From Bacilli bacterium (GTDB taxonomy: Bacteria; Bacillota_I; Bacilli_A; RF39; UBA660): a stretch of 32,628 nucleotides of DNA. Under the pieces are notes generated by a model. It was not told where the DNA came from, ran no database searches, and saw nothing but the letters and a program-made list of their open reading frames with translations. The stretch's first letter is position 1, and each line of letters opens with the position of its first letter. The position numbers were made by a program, and so were the translations under genes. Below are positions 1 through 6,355 of this stretch, one piece after another. Location: NCBI GenBank assembly GCA_017542465.1, contig JAFXXB010000031.1, positions 1-32,628 on the forward strand, written 5' to 3'.

Positions 1-27
1 TAAAAGAAGATAGATATAAATCTATCT
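1..27 (-). terminator. Intrinsic terminator of the InlB-repeat gene
   Basis: An 8-bp stem (AGATAGAT at 8-15 against ATCTATCT at 20-27, loop 16-19) is followed on the minus strand by a T-rich tract at 1-7. The TAG stop of the gene at 22-24 lies inside the 5' arm. The hairpin is all A-T/G-C in a weak context, so termination strength is uncertain. Confidence 0.55.
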
Positions 28-837
28 CCATTTAGCTATTAATACTATATTACGATTAGTTTTAATACTCTTACCATATACATTACCACTTGAGTCTTCC
101 CATCTGTAGAATGTATAACTAGCTCTTGTAGGTATAGGAAGATCAACTGATACTCCTTTATCTACTATAACTGAACTTATTGGATTACCACCATTTGTAT
201 TAAAGCTTATCTTAGCTTTATCACTTGGTATAGTAGTTGTTGTTCTAACATTTTGAGTTGTTGTAGTTCTTCTTGTTGTTGTAACTTTCTTTGTTGTCTT
301 TCTTGTAGTTGCTTGTGTTGTAGGTTGAATTGTTGTAGTAGTTACTTCAGTAGTTGTAGTTGGTTCAACTGTTGTTGTAGTTTCAGTAGTCTTATCATCT
401 TGATTAGTTATTTCTTCCTTAGTATTAACATCTAAGTAAGTATATTTATCTTTCTTAAGATTATCACAAGATAAATAAGATTTAACTCTATATTCAGTTT
501 CAGTCTTAGTAATTTCAACATAAGATTCTTCATTTGAACATGCTTTATCATTTTCATCTTTAATTTCTTCAGCTTGTTTATTATCTATTAACTCTTGTAA
601 TTTATAAGTCTTACTTTCACCAACATTTAAATTAAAGTTATCATCCTTAACTACTTTAACACCTGCATCTTTTAATACTGTTAAATTAGAATTCATTACA
701 TCTTCAGCAGTATTCTTCTTTCCTTTATTGAATAAGAATGTTATTAATTTTATAGCTAATATAAATATAAGTACAAATAATAATATTCTTAATAATACTC
801 TTACAAAACTAACCTTATTTCTTTCTTCATTATACAT
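22..837 (-). CDS. Membrane-anchored surface protein with Thr-rich linker and InlB B-repeat
   Basis: 271 aa. The start is the ATG at 835-837, seven bases after GGAGG; the longer frame upstream has no ribosome site. One membrane segment (about residues 12-36) follows a short basic N-terminus. Then come a soluble stretch with two Cys (100, 124), a Thr-rich low-complexity linker (about 150-203), and a C-terminal domain (about 209-271) with the FNTNGG ... F.RW ... AKW pattern of InlB B-repeat/Listeria-Bacteroides repeats. I infer an extracytoplasmic protein whose Thr linker spans the envelope and exposes the repeat. It lacks LPXTG, so anchoring is by the N-terminal helix. It is adjacent to other membrane and surface genes, including a SipW-like peptidase. 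Specific role unknown. Confidence 0.8.
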   Translation of the reverse strand: MYNEERNKVSFVRVLLRILLFVLIFILAIKLITFLFNKGKKNTAEDVMNSNLTVLKDAGVKVVKDDNFNLNVGESKTYKLQELIDNKQAEEIKDENDKACSNEESYVEITKTETEYRVKSYLSCDNLKKDKYTYLDVNTKEEITNQDDKTTETTTTVEPTTTTEVTTTTIQPTTQATTRKTTKKVTTTRRTTTTQNVRTTTTIPSDKAKISFNTNGGNPISSVIVDKGVSVDLPIPTRASYTFYRWEDSSGNVYGKSIKTNRNIVLIAKWR

Positions 838-896
838 ACCAAATCCTCCATTTTTTATTAAGTATATATTATAAACTCTATTAGAGATTATTTCAA

Positions 897-921
897 TAAA
901 AAACACCTAAAAAGGTGTTTT
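897..921 (-). terminator. Intrinsic terminator spanning the end of the zinc-ribbon gene
   Basis: An 8-bp stem AAAACACC (900-907) pairs with GGTGTTTT (914-921), with a T tract on the minus strand below 900. The coding end K-T-P-F-stop lies in it: the TAG stop (907-909) is at the loop/stem edge. Confidence 0.75.
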
Positions 922-1143
922 AATAATCTTATCAGTCACTGCAGGTCCTTGATCAACAGGATTCAAAGCAAAATAAATACCAAATCCTATTATAGTTAAA
1001 ATGCTTAGTACCACTACTAGAAATATAATAGTAGCTATAAAATTACCTCTTTTTATTATTGTTTCATTTGTTCCACATTCAGGGCAATGAATTAATTCAC
1101 TTGAATATTCATGTCCACAGTTAGAGCATATTATATTCTTCAT
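907..1143 (-). CDS. Small zinc-ribbon membrane protein
   Basis: 78 aa. The N-terminal zinc ribbon has two CxxC pairs (Cys6/Cys9 and Cys20/Cys23), followed by one membrane helix (about 33-60) and a short tail. The start ATG overlaps the stop of the upstream gene by one base (TAATG), so the two are translationally coupled. The architecture (cytoplasmic zinc ribbon plus single transmembrane helix) is common in small Firmicute proteins of unknown role. The last codons form the 5' arm of the terminator hairpin. Confidence 0.75.
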   Translation of the reverse strand: MKNIICSNCGHEYSSELIHCPECGTNETIIKRGNFIATIIFLVVVLSILTIIGFGIYFALNPVDQGPAVTDKIIKTPF

Positions 1144-1400
1144 TACATGTTAGATACTATTGCAGCTAATCCACCAAATATTGCAAGTATAACAAATAAT
1201 ATTATCATTAGGATAACAGCAAATAATATACTTACAAAATATGATCTAGCATAGTTTCTTCTATTTATATTATCATTTGATAATGCAAATACAATTAATA
1301 ATATAAATCCAACAAGAGGTATACTAAATAATAAACTATAACCAAAGTATGACCATGGGCTCAAAGGTTTATATTGAGCTGGTAAATTTCTTTCATCCAT
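1143..1400 (-). CDS. Small two- to three-helix membrane protein
   Basis: 85 aa from the ATG at 1398-1400, preceded by AAGGAG at eight-base spacing; a GTG three codons earlier is too close to that site. The N-terminal segment PAQYKPLSPWSYFGY leads into two or three hydrophobic helices separated by the polar motif NINRRNYARSYF. This pattern recurs in short Firmicute membrane proteins that are sometimes named transporter permeases, but no transport domain is visible. It is coupled to the zinc-ribbon gene by a one-base stop/start overlap. Function unknown. Confidence 0.7.
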   Translation of the reverse strand: MDERNLPAQYKPLSPWSYFGYSLLFSIPLVGFILLIVFALSNDNINRRNYARSYFVSILFAVILMIILFVILAIFGGLAAIVSNM

Positions 1401-1431
1401 TATAATCACTCCTTATATTTATTATACAATT

Positions 1432-1458
1432 AAAAAAGTGATATTAAAATCACTTTTT
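1432..1458 (-). terminator. Intrinsic terminator with embedded TGA stop
   Basis: A 10-bp stem AAAAAGTGAT (1433-1442) pairs with ATCACTTTTT (1449-1458). The TGA stop of the peptidase gene (1450-1452) lies in the 5' arm of the minus-strand hairpin, which directly supports TGA being read as a stop here. Confidence 0.8.
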
Positions 1459-2133
1459 ATTTATTTTATCTGATTTTTCAATAAGAGCTCTTACCTCTTT
1501 ATCTCTTTCTTGTTCTTCATATTTAACAACATTAGGATCATCTTCAATTTGATTTAATTCATTCTTTATACCATATGCTTTTCTTAGTTTAAATACATCT
1601 AATCCTATTATAAGAATAGCAGGAATTATAACTACAAGTATCCAACCTATCTTAGATGTTACAAAGAATTGTATTCTTCCTAATTGAGGTATTTTAAATA
1701 AATATCTACCTACAACATTCTTTAATGTTATTCTTCCTGAATCAGGATTCTTATTATTATCACCTTTAGTTTCATAATAAGCTATACCATTATATAAGTA
1801 CTTCTTATATACTCTATGAGTTACAGTATATCCACCTGTATCTAAAACATCAGAATAGAATGTTATAATTGTTCCTTTAGGATTATCCACCAATTCATCA
1901 TCTGATTTAACATTTACATTAACTATAACATCATACACCATAATGGTTGGTTCCATTGATGGTGATGCTATTGTATATAAACTTATAGGTGGTTTCTTAT
2001 TTTGTGCTTTAGCTATAGCAGATGAAGCAATATAGAAGACTAAAAAACCTGCTATTAAAAATAATAACAATAAGAATATATATGAAATAATATGAATTGT
2101 CTTAATAAATATGTTAGTCTTTTTATTCTCCAT
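1450..2133 (-). CDS. sipW-like: SipW-type (ER-type) signal peptidase I
   Basis: 227 aa. The second ATG (2131-2133) is chosen because GGAG is only three bases from the first. The protein has an N-terminal membrane helix (about 15-37), then the catalytic Ser motif SPSMEPT (Ser59), a THRV motif with His106, the GDNNKNPDS box, a second helix (about 161-181) and a charged cytoplasmic tail. His rather than Lys as the general base marks the ER/SipW class of signal peptidases, which in Bacillus process the biofilm proteins TasA and TapA. The gene immediately upstream encodes a TasA-like protein with the matching signal peptide type, so the pair probably works together. It has its own promoter (2154-2182). 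Confidence 0.88.
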   Translation of the reverse strand: MENKKTNIFIKTIHIISYIFLLLLFLIAGFLVFYIASSAIAKAQNKKPPISLYTIASPSMEPTIMVYDVIVNVNVKSDDELVDNPKGTIITFYSDVLDTGGYTVTHRVYKKYLYNGIAYYETKGDNNKNPDSGRITLKNVVGRYLFKIPQLGRIQFFVTSKIGWILVVIIPAILIIGLDVFKLRKAYGIKNELNQIEDDPNVVKYEEQERDKEVRALIEKSDKINKK

Positions 2134-2153
2134 ATGCATATACTCCTATAATA

Positions 2154-2182
2154 ATTATATATATGATATATCATTTATTCAA
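2154..2182 (-). promoter_or_regulatory. Promoter of the SipW-like gene
   Basis: On the minus strand TTGAAT (2177-2182), 17 bases and TATAAT (2154-2159) lie between the terminator of the TasA-like gene and the SipW-like start. Confidence 0.6.
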
Positions 2183-2185
2183 TAA

Positions 2186-2209
2186 ATAAAAAAGACCTTT
2201 ACAGGTCTT
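2186..2209 (-). terminator. Intrinsic terminator of the TasA-like gene
   Basis: AAGACCT (2192-2198) pairs with AGGTCTT (2203-2209), loop of four, with an A-rich run on the plus strand giving the minus-strand T tract. It starts two bases after the TAA stop. Confidence 0.8.
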
Positions 2210-2210
2210 A

Positions 2211-2777
2211 TTACTTACTTGCTTGAGCTATTGTTATCTTTCCTTCAAATAATGCTGTATCAACAGGATTAGCTTCATCAGCTACATATATATTTAATAT
2301 ATATTTATGAACAGCACCATTTGTAATTGGTCCAGCAAATATACCTTTACCAAGAATAATTGTATTACTTCCTGATGGTATAGTTACTTTCTCATTTGTT
2401 GCTGGAATGATAGTTCCATTGTTGGAATCATTAGTAGATATTAATTCATATACTAATTGATTATTCTCGAATGAATTACCATTTACTTTTAAATCTACTT
2501 CATAATTTAAGTTAGATGATCCAGTTATATTACCTGTAATAGTAAATTCCTTACTAGCTACAAGAGTACCAGCTGGTTGCTTAGTAAAACTGATATTAGC
2601 ATTCTCTTGATGTTCAATGGAAATAGATCCATTTGTAACTTCAATAGTAGTTTCATTATCTCTTGTACTCATAGAAATATTAAAGTAAGCAAAAGTAGAA
2701 CCTATTACAGCTACTAGTAATGTTGCTATAGATAATATTGTTAATAATATCATATTTCCTTTGTTGTTATTTCCCAT
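2211..2777 (-). CDS. TasA/camelysin-like secreted protein with SipW-type signal peptide
   Basis: 188 aa. The N-terminus is a basic stretch, a hydrophobic helix (about 9-27) and the segment VIGSTFAYFN. This is the hallmark of SipW-dependent signal peptides, which are cleaved near the A-Y. The rest is a Thr/Asn/Ser-rich, beta-rich domain of TasA/camelysin size. AGGAAG lies seven bases before the ATG, and a promoter is visible at 2806-2835. Family knowledge: such proteins form extracellular fibres or act as surface proteases (camelysin). I see no metal-binding HExxH, so a structural fibre or surface role is more likely. Exact role not shown. Confidence 0.75.
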   Translation of the reverse strand: MGNNNKGNMILLTILSIATLLVAVIGSTFAYFNISMSTRDNETTIEVTNGSISIEHQENANISFTKQPAGTLVASKEFTITGNITGSSNLNYEVDLKVNGNSFENNQLVYELISTNDSNNGTIIPATNEKVTIPSGSNTIILGKGIFAGPITNGAVHKYILNIYVADEANPVDTALFEGKITIAQASK

Positions 2778-2805
2778 TTAACATCTTCCTTTATCATCTA
2801 TATCA

Positions 2806-2835
2806 ATAATACCACAAATGATAATTCAGATGCAA
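2806..2835 (-). promoter_or_regulatory. Promoter of the TasA-like gene
   Basis: Minus-strand TTGCAT (2830-2835), 18-base spacer, TATTAT (2806-2811), about 30 bases before the start codon. The -35 lies close to the terminator of the upstream gene. Confidence 0.55.
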
Positions 2836-2836
2836 T

Positions 2837-2859
2837 AAAAAACCACGTTTATCGTGGTT
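2837..2859 (-). terminator. Intrinsic terminator of the polytopic zinc-ribbon gene
   Basis: AACCACG (2841-2847) pairs with CGTGGTT (2853-2859), loop of five, with T6 on the minus strand. The TAA stop (2858-2860) overlaps the first stem bases. Confidence 0.85.
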
Positions 2860-4873
2860 ATTTTATCTTATGTCCGCATTCAGAACAGAAGGCACTATCA
2901 GGTATTAATTTAGTTCCACACATAGGACAGAAATTATTAGCTACAGCTTTCTTTCTTCCTCTTGTTTTTACCACTTGTTGTACCTCTTCAGTTTGTGGTT
3001 GAACTTCTTCCTTCACTTCTTCTTTTGGATGTAATAATGCTTCTTGTTTTTGTTTCTTAATATATCTATGAATTAAGATTGGTGTAATTATAATGATAGC
3101 CATTGCAACTATTATTAAATATAATGATTTAGGTAAACTTTCAAATGTACCTAATATGAATAATAATGATGCAACTACTCCTACCATACCAACATCAAAT
3201 AATCCTTTATGTTCATCATTCTTAATTGAGAATAATAATAAGAATATAGCTTCAACTAAAGCAAATACTTTTAATAATACATTTCCAGGATATAGAAGTA
3301 AGAATCCTATATGTATTCCAACAGTTACTCCTAAGAATACTGCTCTTCCTTTTTCAGTTTCAATACATATAAATTGATATAGTATTAATGCTATAAATGT
3401 TAATGTATGTGTAACTAATCCTAAATATAAACTATCTAATCCAATATAACTTAAATAACTAGATACACTTACAACAAATCCAAATAAACTAGCTGCAAAT
3501 AACACTTTATTCTTAATAGTTATACAAATAAATATACCATACATTAAAGCTACAGCTATTAATGACTCTGGACACATAGACTCTCTTAATGCAATTGATG
3601 TTATACCTTGTAGTATAAATGCAATTGTTAATGGAATCTTACCATTAGGTTCTTTAACATATACTATATAGAAGTCTAATGCAAACATTAAAGTAAATAT
3701 AATAGAACTAATTAATTCAGAACCAGATAATCCACATATATTTATTAATACTAGTATTACAATACTAGGTATCTTATATAATTTCTTACTAGTTATGAAA
3801 TATGTTAATAATATAGCCATATTAGTTATAAACAATGCCATATAATCTTTCATAAATTCAAATTGTAAATTATAACAAATAGCAAATACAAAATAGAATA
3901 CCTTGAAAGGTAATATATATCTTTCAGCTTCATCCTTAAGTAATAACGATTGTAATAATGAAGGTATAAATACTACTGTTGGAACAATAAATAAGAATGG
4001 TCCTTCAATCTTAGAGAATATTATTATAGATATATATGATAATATCATAGCTAATTTATATACTATATAATTAGCGTTTGTATTACTGTCTTTATTAAAT
4101 GCTTTAGTAGCAATCAATATTATCTCTAATCCTAATGCAATTAATAAACCAATGAATGAATTTATACATGAATGAGACATCAAAGGTAACACTAATGCAT
4201 ATAATAATATGAATGGTATTATTACCTTCTTAGTCTTATAGAATATAGCTATCATGTTAGCTAACATTGTTAATCCAACAATCATAGCAAATAATTCATT
4301 ACCATGATATAAATAGAATATTCCAAATATTAGAATAGCAAATGTTGCCCACTTACCGTATGATGTTAATCTAATAATATTATTAATTAATGTTATTACG
4401 ATAATACCTAAATAAATATATAAGTCATCTACTTCAAAGAATTTTAAAATAAATGCTATAGATATAATCATTAACCACACACTTAATTCTATTAATTTAT
4501 ATACCTTATATTTAACTGATGCTATTAATACTAGTAAAGCAACTAGTAAAAAGAATCCTGCAATATATATTGTTGATCCATCACCAGATAATGAGAACCA
4601 ATTACCAAATAATTCATATGCAGCTATACATAAATATGTAATAGTTATACTTACATTTGAAAAAATATAAGATACAATTGAATCTCCTTTAAACTTCATT
4701 AAATATTCTTCATATACTGATAAGAATAGTAATACTGCTGCAATAAGTCCCATTGTTAAAGTTCTTATCCATGGTTCAACTGAACTAACAAATAGGAATG
4801 ATATACCAGCAATAAGTAATACTATAGTACCAATCATAAGAATAACTCTTAATGTCTTAATCTTCTTTTCCAT
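2858..4873 (-). CDS. Large polytopic membrane protein with C-terminal zinc ribbon
   Basis: 671 aa from the ATG at 4871-4873, with AGGTGAGG directly before it. Almost the whole protein (about residues 10-600) is a run of hydrophobic helices, perhaps 18-20, in the style of DUF2339/DUF2157-like polytopic proteins. A charged linker rich in K, E and Q follows, then a zinc ribbon with the pattern FCPMCG ... FCSECG in the last 25 residues. No transporter or enzyme motif was recognised. It is one of three genes in the window that join a zinc ribbon to membrane helices. Function unknown; cytoplasmic placement of the ribbon is an inference. Confidence 0.7.
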   Translation of the reverse strand: MEKKIKTLRVILMIGTIVLLIAGISFLFVSSVEPWIRTLTMGLIAAVLLFLSVYEEYLMKFKGDSIVSYIFSNVSITITYLCIAAYELFGNWFSLSGDGSTIYIAGFFLLVALLVLIASVKYKVYKLIELSVWLMIISIAFILKFFEVDDLYIYLGIIVITLINNIIRLTSYGKWATFAILIFGIFYLYHGNELFAMIVGLTMLANMIAIFYKTKKVIIPFILLYALVLPLMSHSCINSFIGLLIALGLEIILIATKAFNKDSNTNANYIVYKLAMILSYISIIIFSKIEGPFLFIVPTVVFIPSLLQSLLLKDEAERYILPFKVFYFVFAICYNLQFEFMKDYMALFITNMAILLTYFITSKKLYKIPSIVILVLINICGLSGSELISSIIFTLMFALDFYIVYVKEPNGKIPLTIAFILQGITSIALRESMCPESLIAVALMYGIFICITIKNKVLFAASLFGFVVSVSSYLSYIGLDSLYLGLVTHTLTFIALILYQFICIETEKGRAVFLGVTVGIHIGFLLLYPGNVLLKVFALVEAIFLLLFSIKNDEHKGLFDVGMVGVVASLLFILGTFESLPKSLYLIIVAMAIIIITPILIHRYIKKQKQEALLHPKEEVKEEVQPQTEEVQQVVKTRGRKKAVANNFCPMCGTKLIPDSAFCSECGHKIK

Positions 4874-4908
4874 ATTCCTCACCTATTTTAAGTATAGAAT
4901 AAAAGACA

Positions 4909-4937
4909 AAAAAAAGAAATGTATTTATACACTTCTT
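4909..4937 (-). terminator. Terminator of the rplU-prp-rpmA operon
   Basis: AAGAAATGTAT (4914-4924) pairs with ATACACTTCTT (4927-4937), with one G-U, followed on the minus strand by T8. It begins two bases after the rpmA stop. Confidence 0.8.
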
Positions 4938-4939
4938 TA

Positions 4940-5227
4940 TTAAGCTTCGTAAACTGAAACTTTCTTTTTATTTTTACCAGATCTTTCATACTTAACTACA
5001 CCAGTAATAAGTGCAAATAATGTATGATCTCTTCCTATACCAACATTTTTACCTGGGTAAATTTTAGTTCCTCTTTGTCTATATATAATTGAACCAGCAT
5101 TGATCTTTTGACCATCTGCAGCTTTAGCACCTAATCTACGTCCAGCTGAATCTCTACCATTTTGTGTAGAACCTTGAGCCTTAACGTGAGCAAAACGTTG
5201 GATATTTAATGATATAAATAATTTCAT
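4940..5227 (-). CDS. rpmA: Large ribosomal subunit protein bL27 with cleavable N-terminal extension
   Basis: 95 aa, standard length for bL27, which sits at the peptidyl-transferase centre of the 50S subunit. The core ([15 protein letters not shown] ... GAKAADGQ ... IIYRQRGTK ... GRDHTLFAL) is unmistakable. Residues 1-12 ([12 protein letters not shown]) form the Firmicute-type propeptide that the protease Prp removes just before the Ala that becomes the mature N-terminus. The usual site ends in FF; here it ends in RF. Prp is encoded directly upstream. AAGGAGG precedes the ATG. Last gene of the rplU-prp-rpmA operon. Confidence 0.98.
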   Translation of the reverse strand: MKLFISLNIQRFAHVKAQGSTQNGRDSAGRRLGAKAADGQKINAGSIIYRQRGTKIYPGKNVGIGRDHTLFALITGVVKYERSGKNKKKVSVYEA

Positions 5228-5238
5228 ATTAATCCTCC

Positions 5239-5523
5239 TTATTTTATTTCTATATTGGATGGATATTTATCTTTTAATTCAGTTAATAATAACATCATAT
5301 TATCTATTAACTTATCAGTTATATCATCATGACTCTTAATAGTTATTGTACATTTATTATTATCATCTTCAAAAGTAATTGCTTCTTCATTAATATTAAG
5401 AATAGCATTTACTGTTGTATACATAATAGATGATACAGATGCACATACTATATCATTTGAGTCAGCATAGTTTGCATGACCACTGATTATAATTTTATCC
5501 ATCTCTTTTAATACTTTAATCAT
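5239..5523 (-). CDS. prp: Ribosomal-processing cysteine protease Prp (YsxB family)
   Basis: 94 aa. Prp removes the N-terminal extension of bL27 so that it can function in the ribosome. The catalytic pair is visible as GHANYA (His16) and DIVCASVS (Cys27), with the usual short spacing, followed by the conserved alpha/beta core ending in L..L. The length is typical (about 95-110). It lies between rplU and rpmA as in most Firmicutes. The start ATG is one base past the rplU stop, so translation is probably coupled. This gene and the extended bL27 next to it form a consistent enzyme-substrate pair. Confidence 0.95.
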   Translation of the reverse strand: MIKVLKEMDKIIISGHANYADSNDIVCASVSSIMYTTVNAILNINEEAITFEDDNNKCTITIKSHDDITDKLIDNMMLLLTELKDKYPSNIEIK

Positions 5524-5524
5524 A

Positions 5525-5827
5525 TTAACCTACTATCTTAGTTACTTTTAATTTAGTATATGGTTGTCTATGTCCCATATGAGTTTTATTACGGTTGTTC
5601 TTTTGAACTCTCTTTAAGATGTTAATTTTCTTATTCTTACCATGTTTTAAAACTTCACATGTAACTTTAGCACCCTTAACATATGGAGTACCAGTCTTAT
5701 CTCCAACGCATAATACTGTATCGAAATCAACAGTCTTTGAAGGTTCTACTTCTAACTTTTCAACAAAGATTTCATCACCTTCAGCAACATAATATTGTTT
5801 TCCACCAGTTTCGAATATTGCTTTCAT
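5525..5827 (-). CDS. rplU: Large ribosomal subunit protein bL21
   Basis: 100 aa. Diagnostic sequence: [10 protein letters not shown] near the N-terminus and the C-terminal [13 protein letters not shown]. The length is normal for bL21, which binds 23S rRNA in the 50S subunit. AAAGGAGG lies before the ATG. It is the first gene of the operon with prp and rpmA, and is preceded by a structured 5' leader of about 100 nt and a clear promoter. This fits autoregulation by free L21, which is proposed for this leader family. Confidence 0.98.
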   Translation of the reverse strand: MKAIFETGGKQYYVAEGDEIFVEKLEVEPSKTVDFDTVLCVGDKTGTPYVKGAKVTCEVLKHGKNKKINILKRVQKNNRNKTHMGHRQPYTKLKVTKIVG

Positions 5828-5925
5828 ACATTAACCTCCTTTAATATTTTTTGAAGACTCGCCTTTAAGGTGGGATAAACCACTTACTACCTTTTTAGTG
5901 CGGTTCGTAAGAAAGACTTACAAAC
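5828..5925 (-). ncRNA. L21 leader RNA (5' UTR of rplU)
   Basis: The minus-strand leader contains a GTAAG/CTTAC hairpin (5907-5911 with 5917-5921). It is followed by the compact run CGAACCGC, GGTAGTAAGTGG, TTTATCCCACC and GGCGAGTC, in the order expected for the Firmicute ribosomal protein L21 leader, in which AACC/GGTT and GGTGG/CCACC segments can pair. Its position directly before rplU agrees. The match is from memory of the motif, not a covariance-model hit. The start is set about seven bases after the -10 box. Confidence 0.75.
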
Positions 5926-5931
5926 ACGAAA

Positions 5932-5961
5932 ATAATACCACAAAAACGTGTGTTTTGTCAA
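5932..5961 (-). promoter_or_regulatory. Promoter of the rplU operon
   Basis: Minus strand: consensus TTGACA (5956-5961), 18-base spacer, TATTAT (5932-5937). The spacer holds a small inverted repeat around ACACACGT. The resulting 5' UTR is about 100 nt and matches the L21 leader. Confidence 0.85.
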
Positions 5962-6027
5962 TTAATTTCAAGTCATATATAGTTTACCATAATATTTATT
6001 AAAATCAAGTTTTATGAGACTTTTTTC

Positions 6028-6056
6028 TTGATTTATACACATTAGATTTATATAAT
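6028..6056 (+). promoter_or_regulatory. Promoter of a small plus-strand RNA
   Basis: TTGATT (6028-6033), a 17-base spacer and a perfect TATAAT (6051-6056). No reading frame follows; a strong terminator lies about 60-80 bases downstream. Confidence 0.75.
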
Positions 6057-6062
6057 GAGTTT

Positions 6063-6138
6063 AGAGGAAGCATATCACTAATATGCTGTCTCGATTATTT
6101 CTTGATAGCACCTAGTATTACTAGATGCTTTTTTTGTT
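6063..6138 (+). ncRNA. Candidate small RNA, possible antitoxin of a type I system
   Basis: About 75 nt, bounded by the promoter at 6028-6056 and an intrinsic terminator. It folds as hairpin AGCATAT/ATATGCT (about 6069-6087), a single-stranded stretch, then a terminator hairpin with AGCA..CTAGT pairing to ACTAG..TGCT followed by T7 (about 6107-6135). No start codon with a ribosome site is present. It is transcribed toward the small hydrophobic peptide gene on the other strand (6167-6238), the arrangement seen in convergent type I toxin-antitoxin loci such as par/Fst. Size and position suggest an antitoxin, but complementarity to the toxin 5' region is only short (TCTCGA), so the role is inferred. 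Confidence 0.5.
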
Positions 6139-6166
6139 TATAAATATACTAGTGGTAGAAAGTGGC

Positions 6167-6238
6167 TAGTTATAAAGTATAATCAAAATAATAATTATAA
6201 TTAATGCAATGATTAATAAATCATATTTCTTAATCATA
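6167..6238 (-). CDS. 23-aa hydrophobic peptide, type I toxin-like
   Basis: A short frame reading M-I-K-K-Y-D, then a run of Leu/Ile/Ala (one helix of about 15 residues), then L-Y-N and a TAG stop. AGAGGAG lies five bases before the ATG. The ribosome site can pair with CCTC just upstream (CCTC-GTA-GAGAGG), which would restrain translation. This set of traits (tiny, single hydrophobic helix, sequestered ribosome site, convergent small RNA) is that of membrane-acting type I toxins. A copy of the 50-bp element also found before the BRO-like gene lies 40-95 bases upstream. It has no recognised family, so a chance frame remains possible. Confidence 0.5.
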
Positions 6239-6278
6239 AATATCTCCTCTCTACGAGGCAAACATCTAGGATATACTA

Positions 6279-6331
6279 CCCTCTACTATTCTTATTAACG
6301 ATAAACTCTCAAATCTCGAATAAAAAAAGAA
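6279..6331 (-). repeat. Copy 1 of a ~50-bp duplicated upstream element
   Basis: The run from CCCTCTACTATT through CTTATTAACG (6279-6300) is identical to the copy at 23070-23091. It continues with near-identity (...CAAATCTCGA.. AAAAAAAGAA) to 6331. It lies upstream of the hydrophobic peptide gene on the minus strand. On that strand it reads TCGAGATTTGAGAG, then GTTAATAAGAATAG, then TAGAGGG. A weak promoter (TTGAGA with an AT-rich -10 near AATAGT) may lie inside. Confidence 0.75.
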
Positions 6332-6350
6332 ACTTTTTCAAGTTTCTTTT
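6322..6350 (-). terminator. Intrinsic terminator of parC
   Basis: A 10-bp stem AAAGAAACTT (6326-6335) pairs with AAGTTTCTTT (6340-6349), loop of four, T7 on the minus strand. The T tract merges with the edge of the duplicated element. Confidence 0.9.
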
Positions 6351-6355
6351 ATTTA

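Noticed and set aside
253-435. Plus-strand Cys/Ser-rich reading frame
   Set aside because: It is the antisense of the Thr-rich linker of the minus-strand gene, with no ribosome site; an artefact of ACT/ACA repeats.
1450-2133. Mycoplasma-type code with TGA as Trp
   Set aside because: The TGA at the end of this gene lies inside a terminator hairpin and the frames elsewhere use TGG for Trp, so TGA is a stop.
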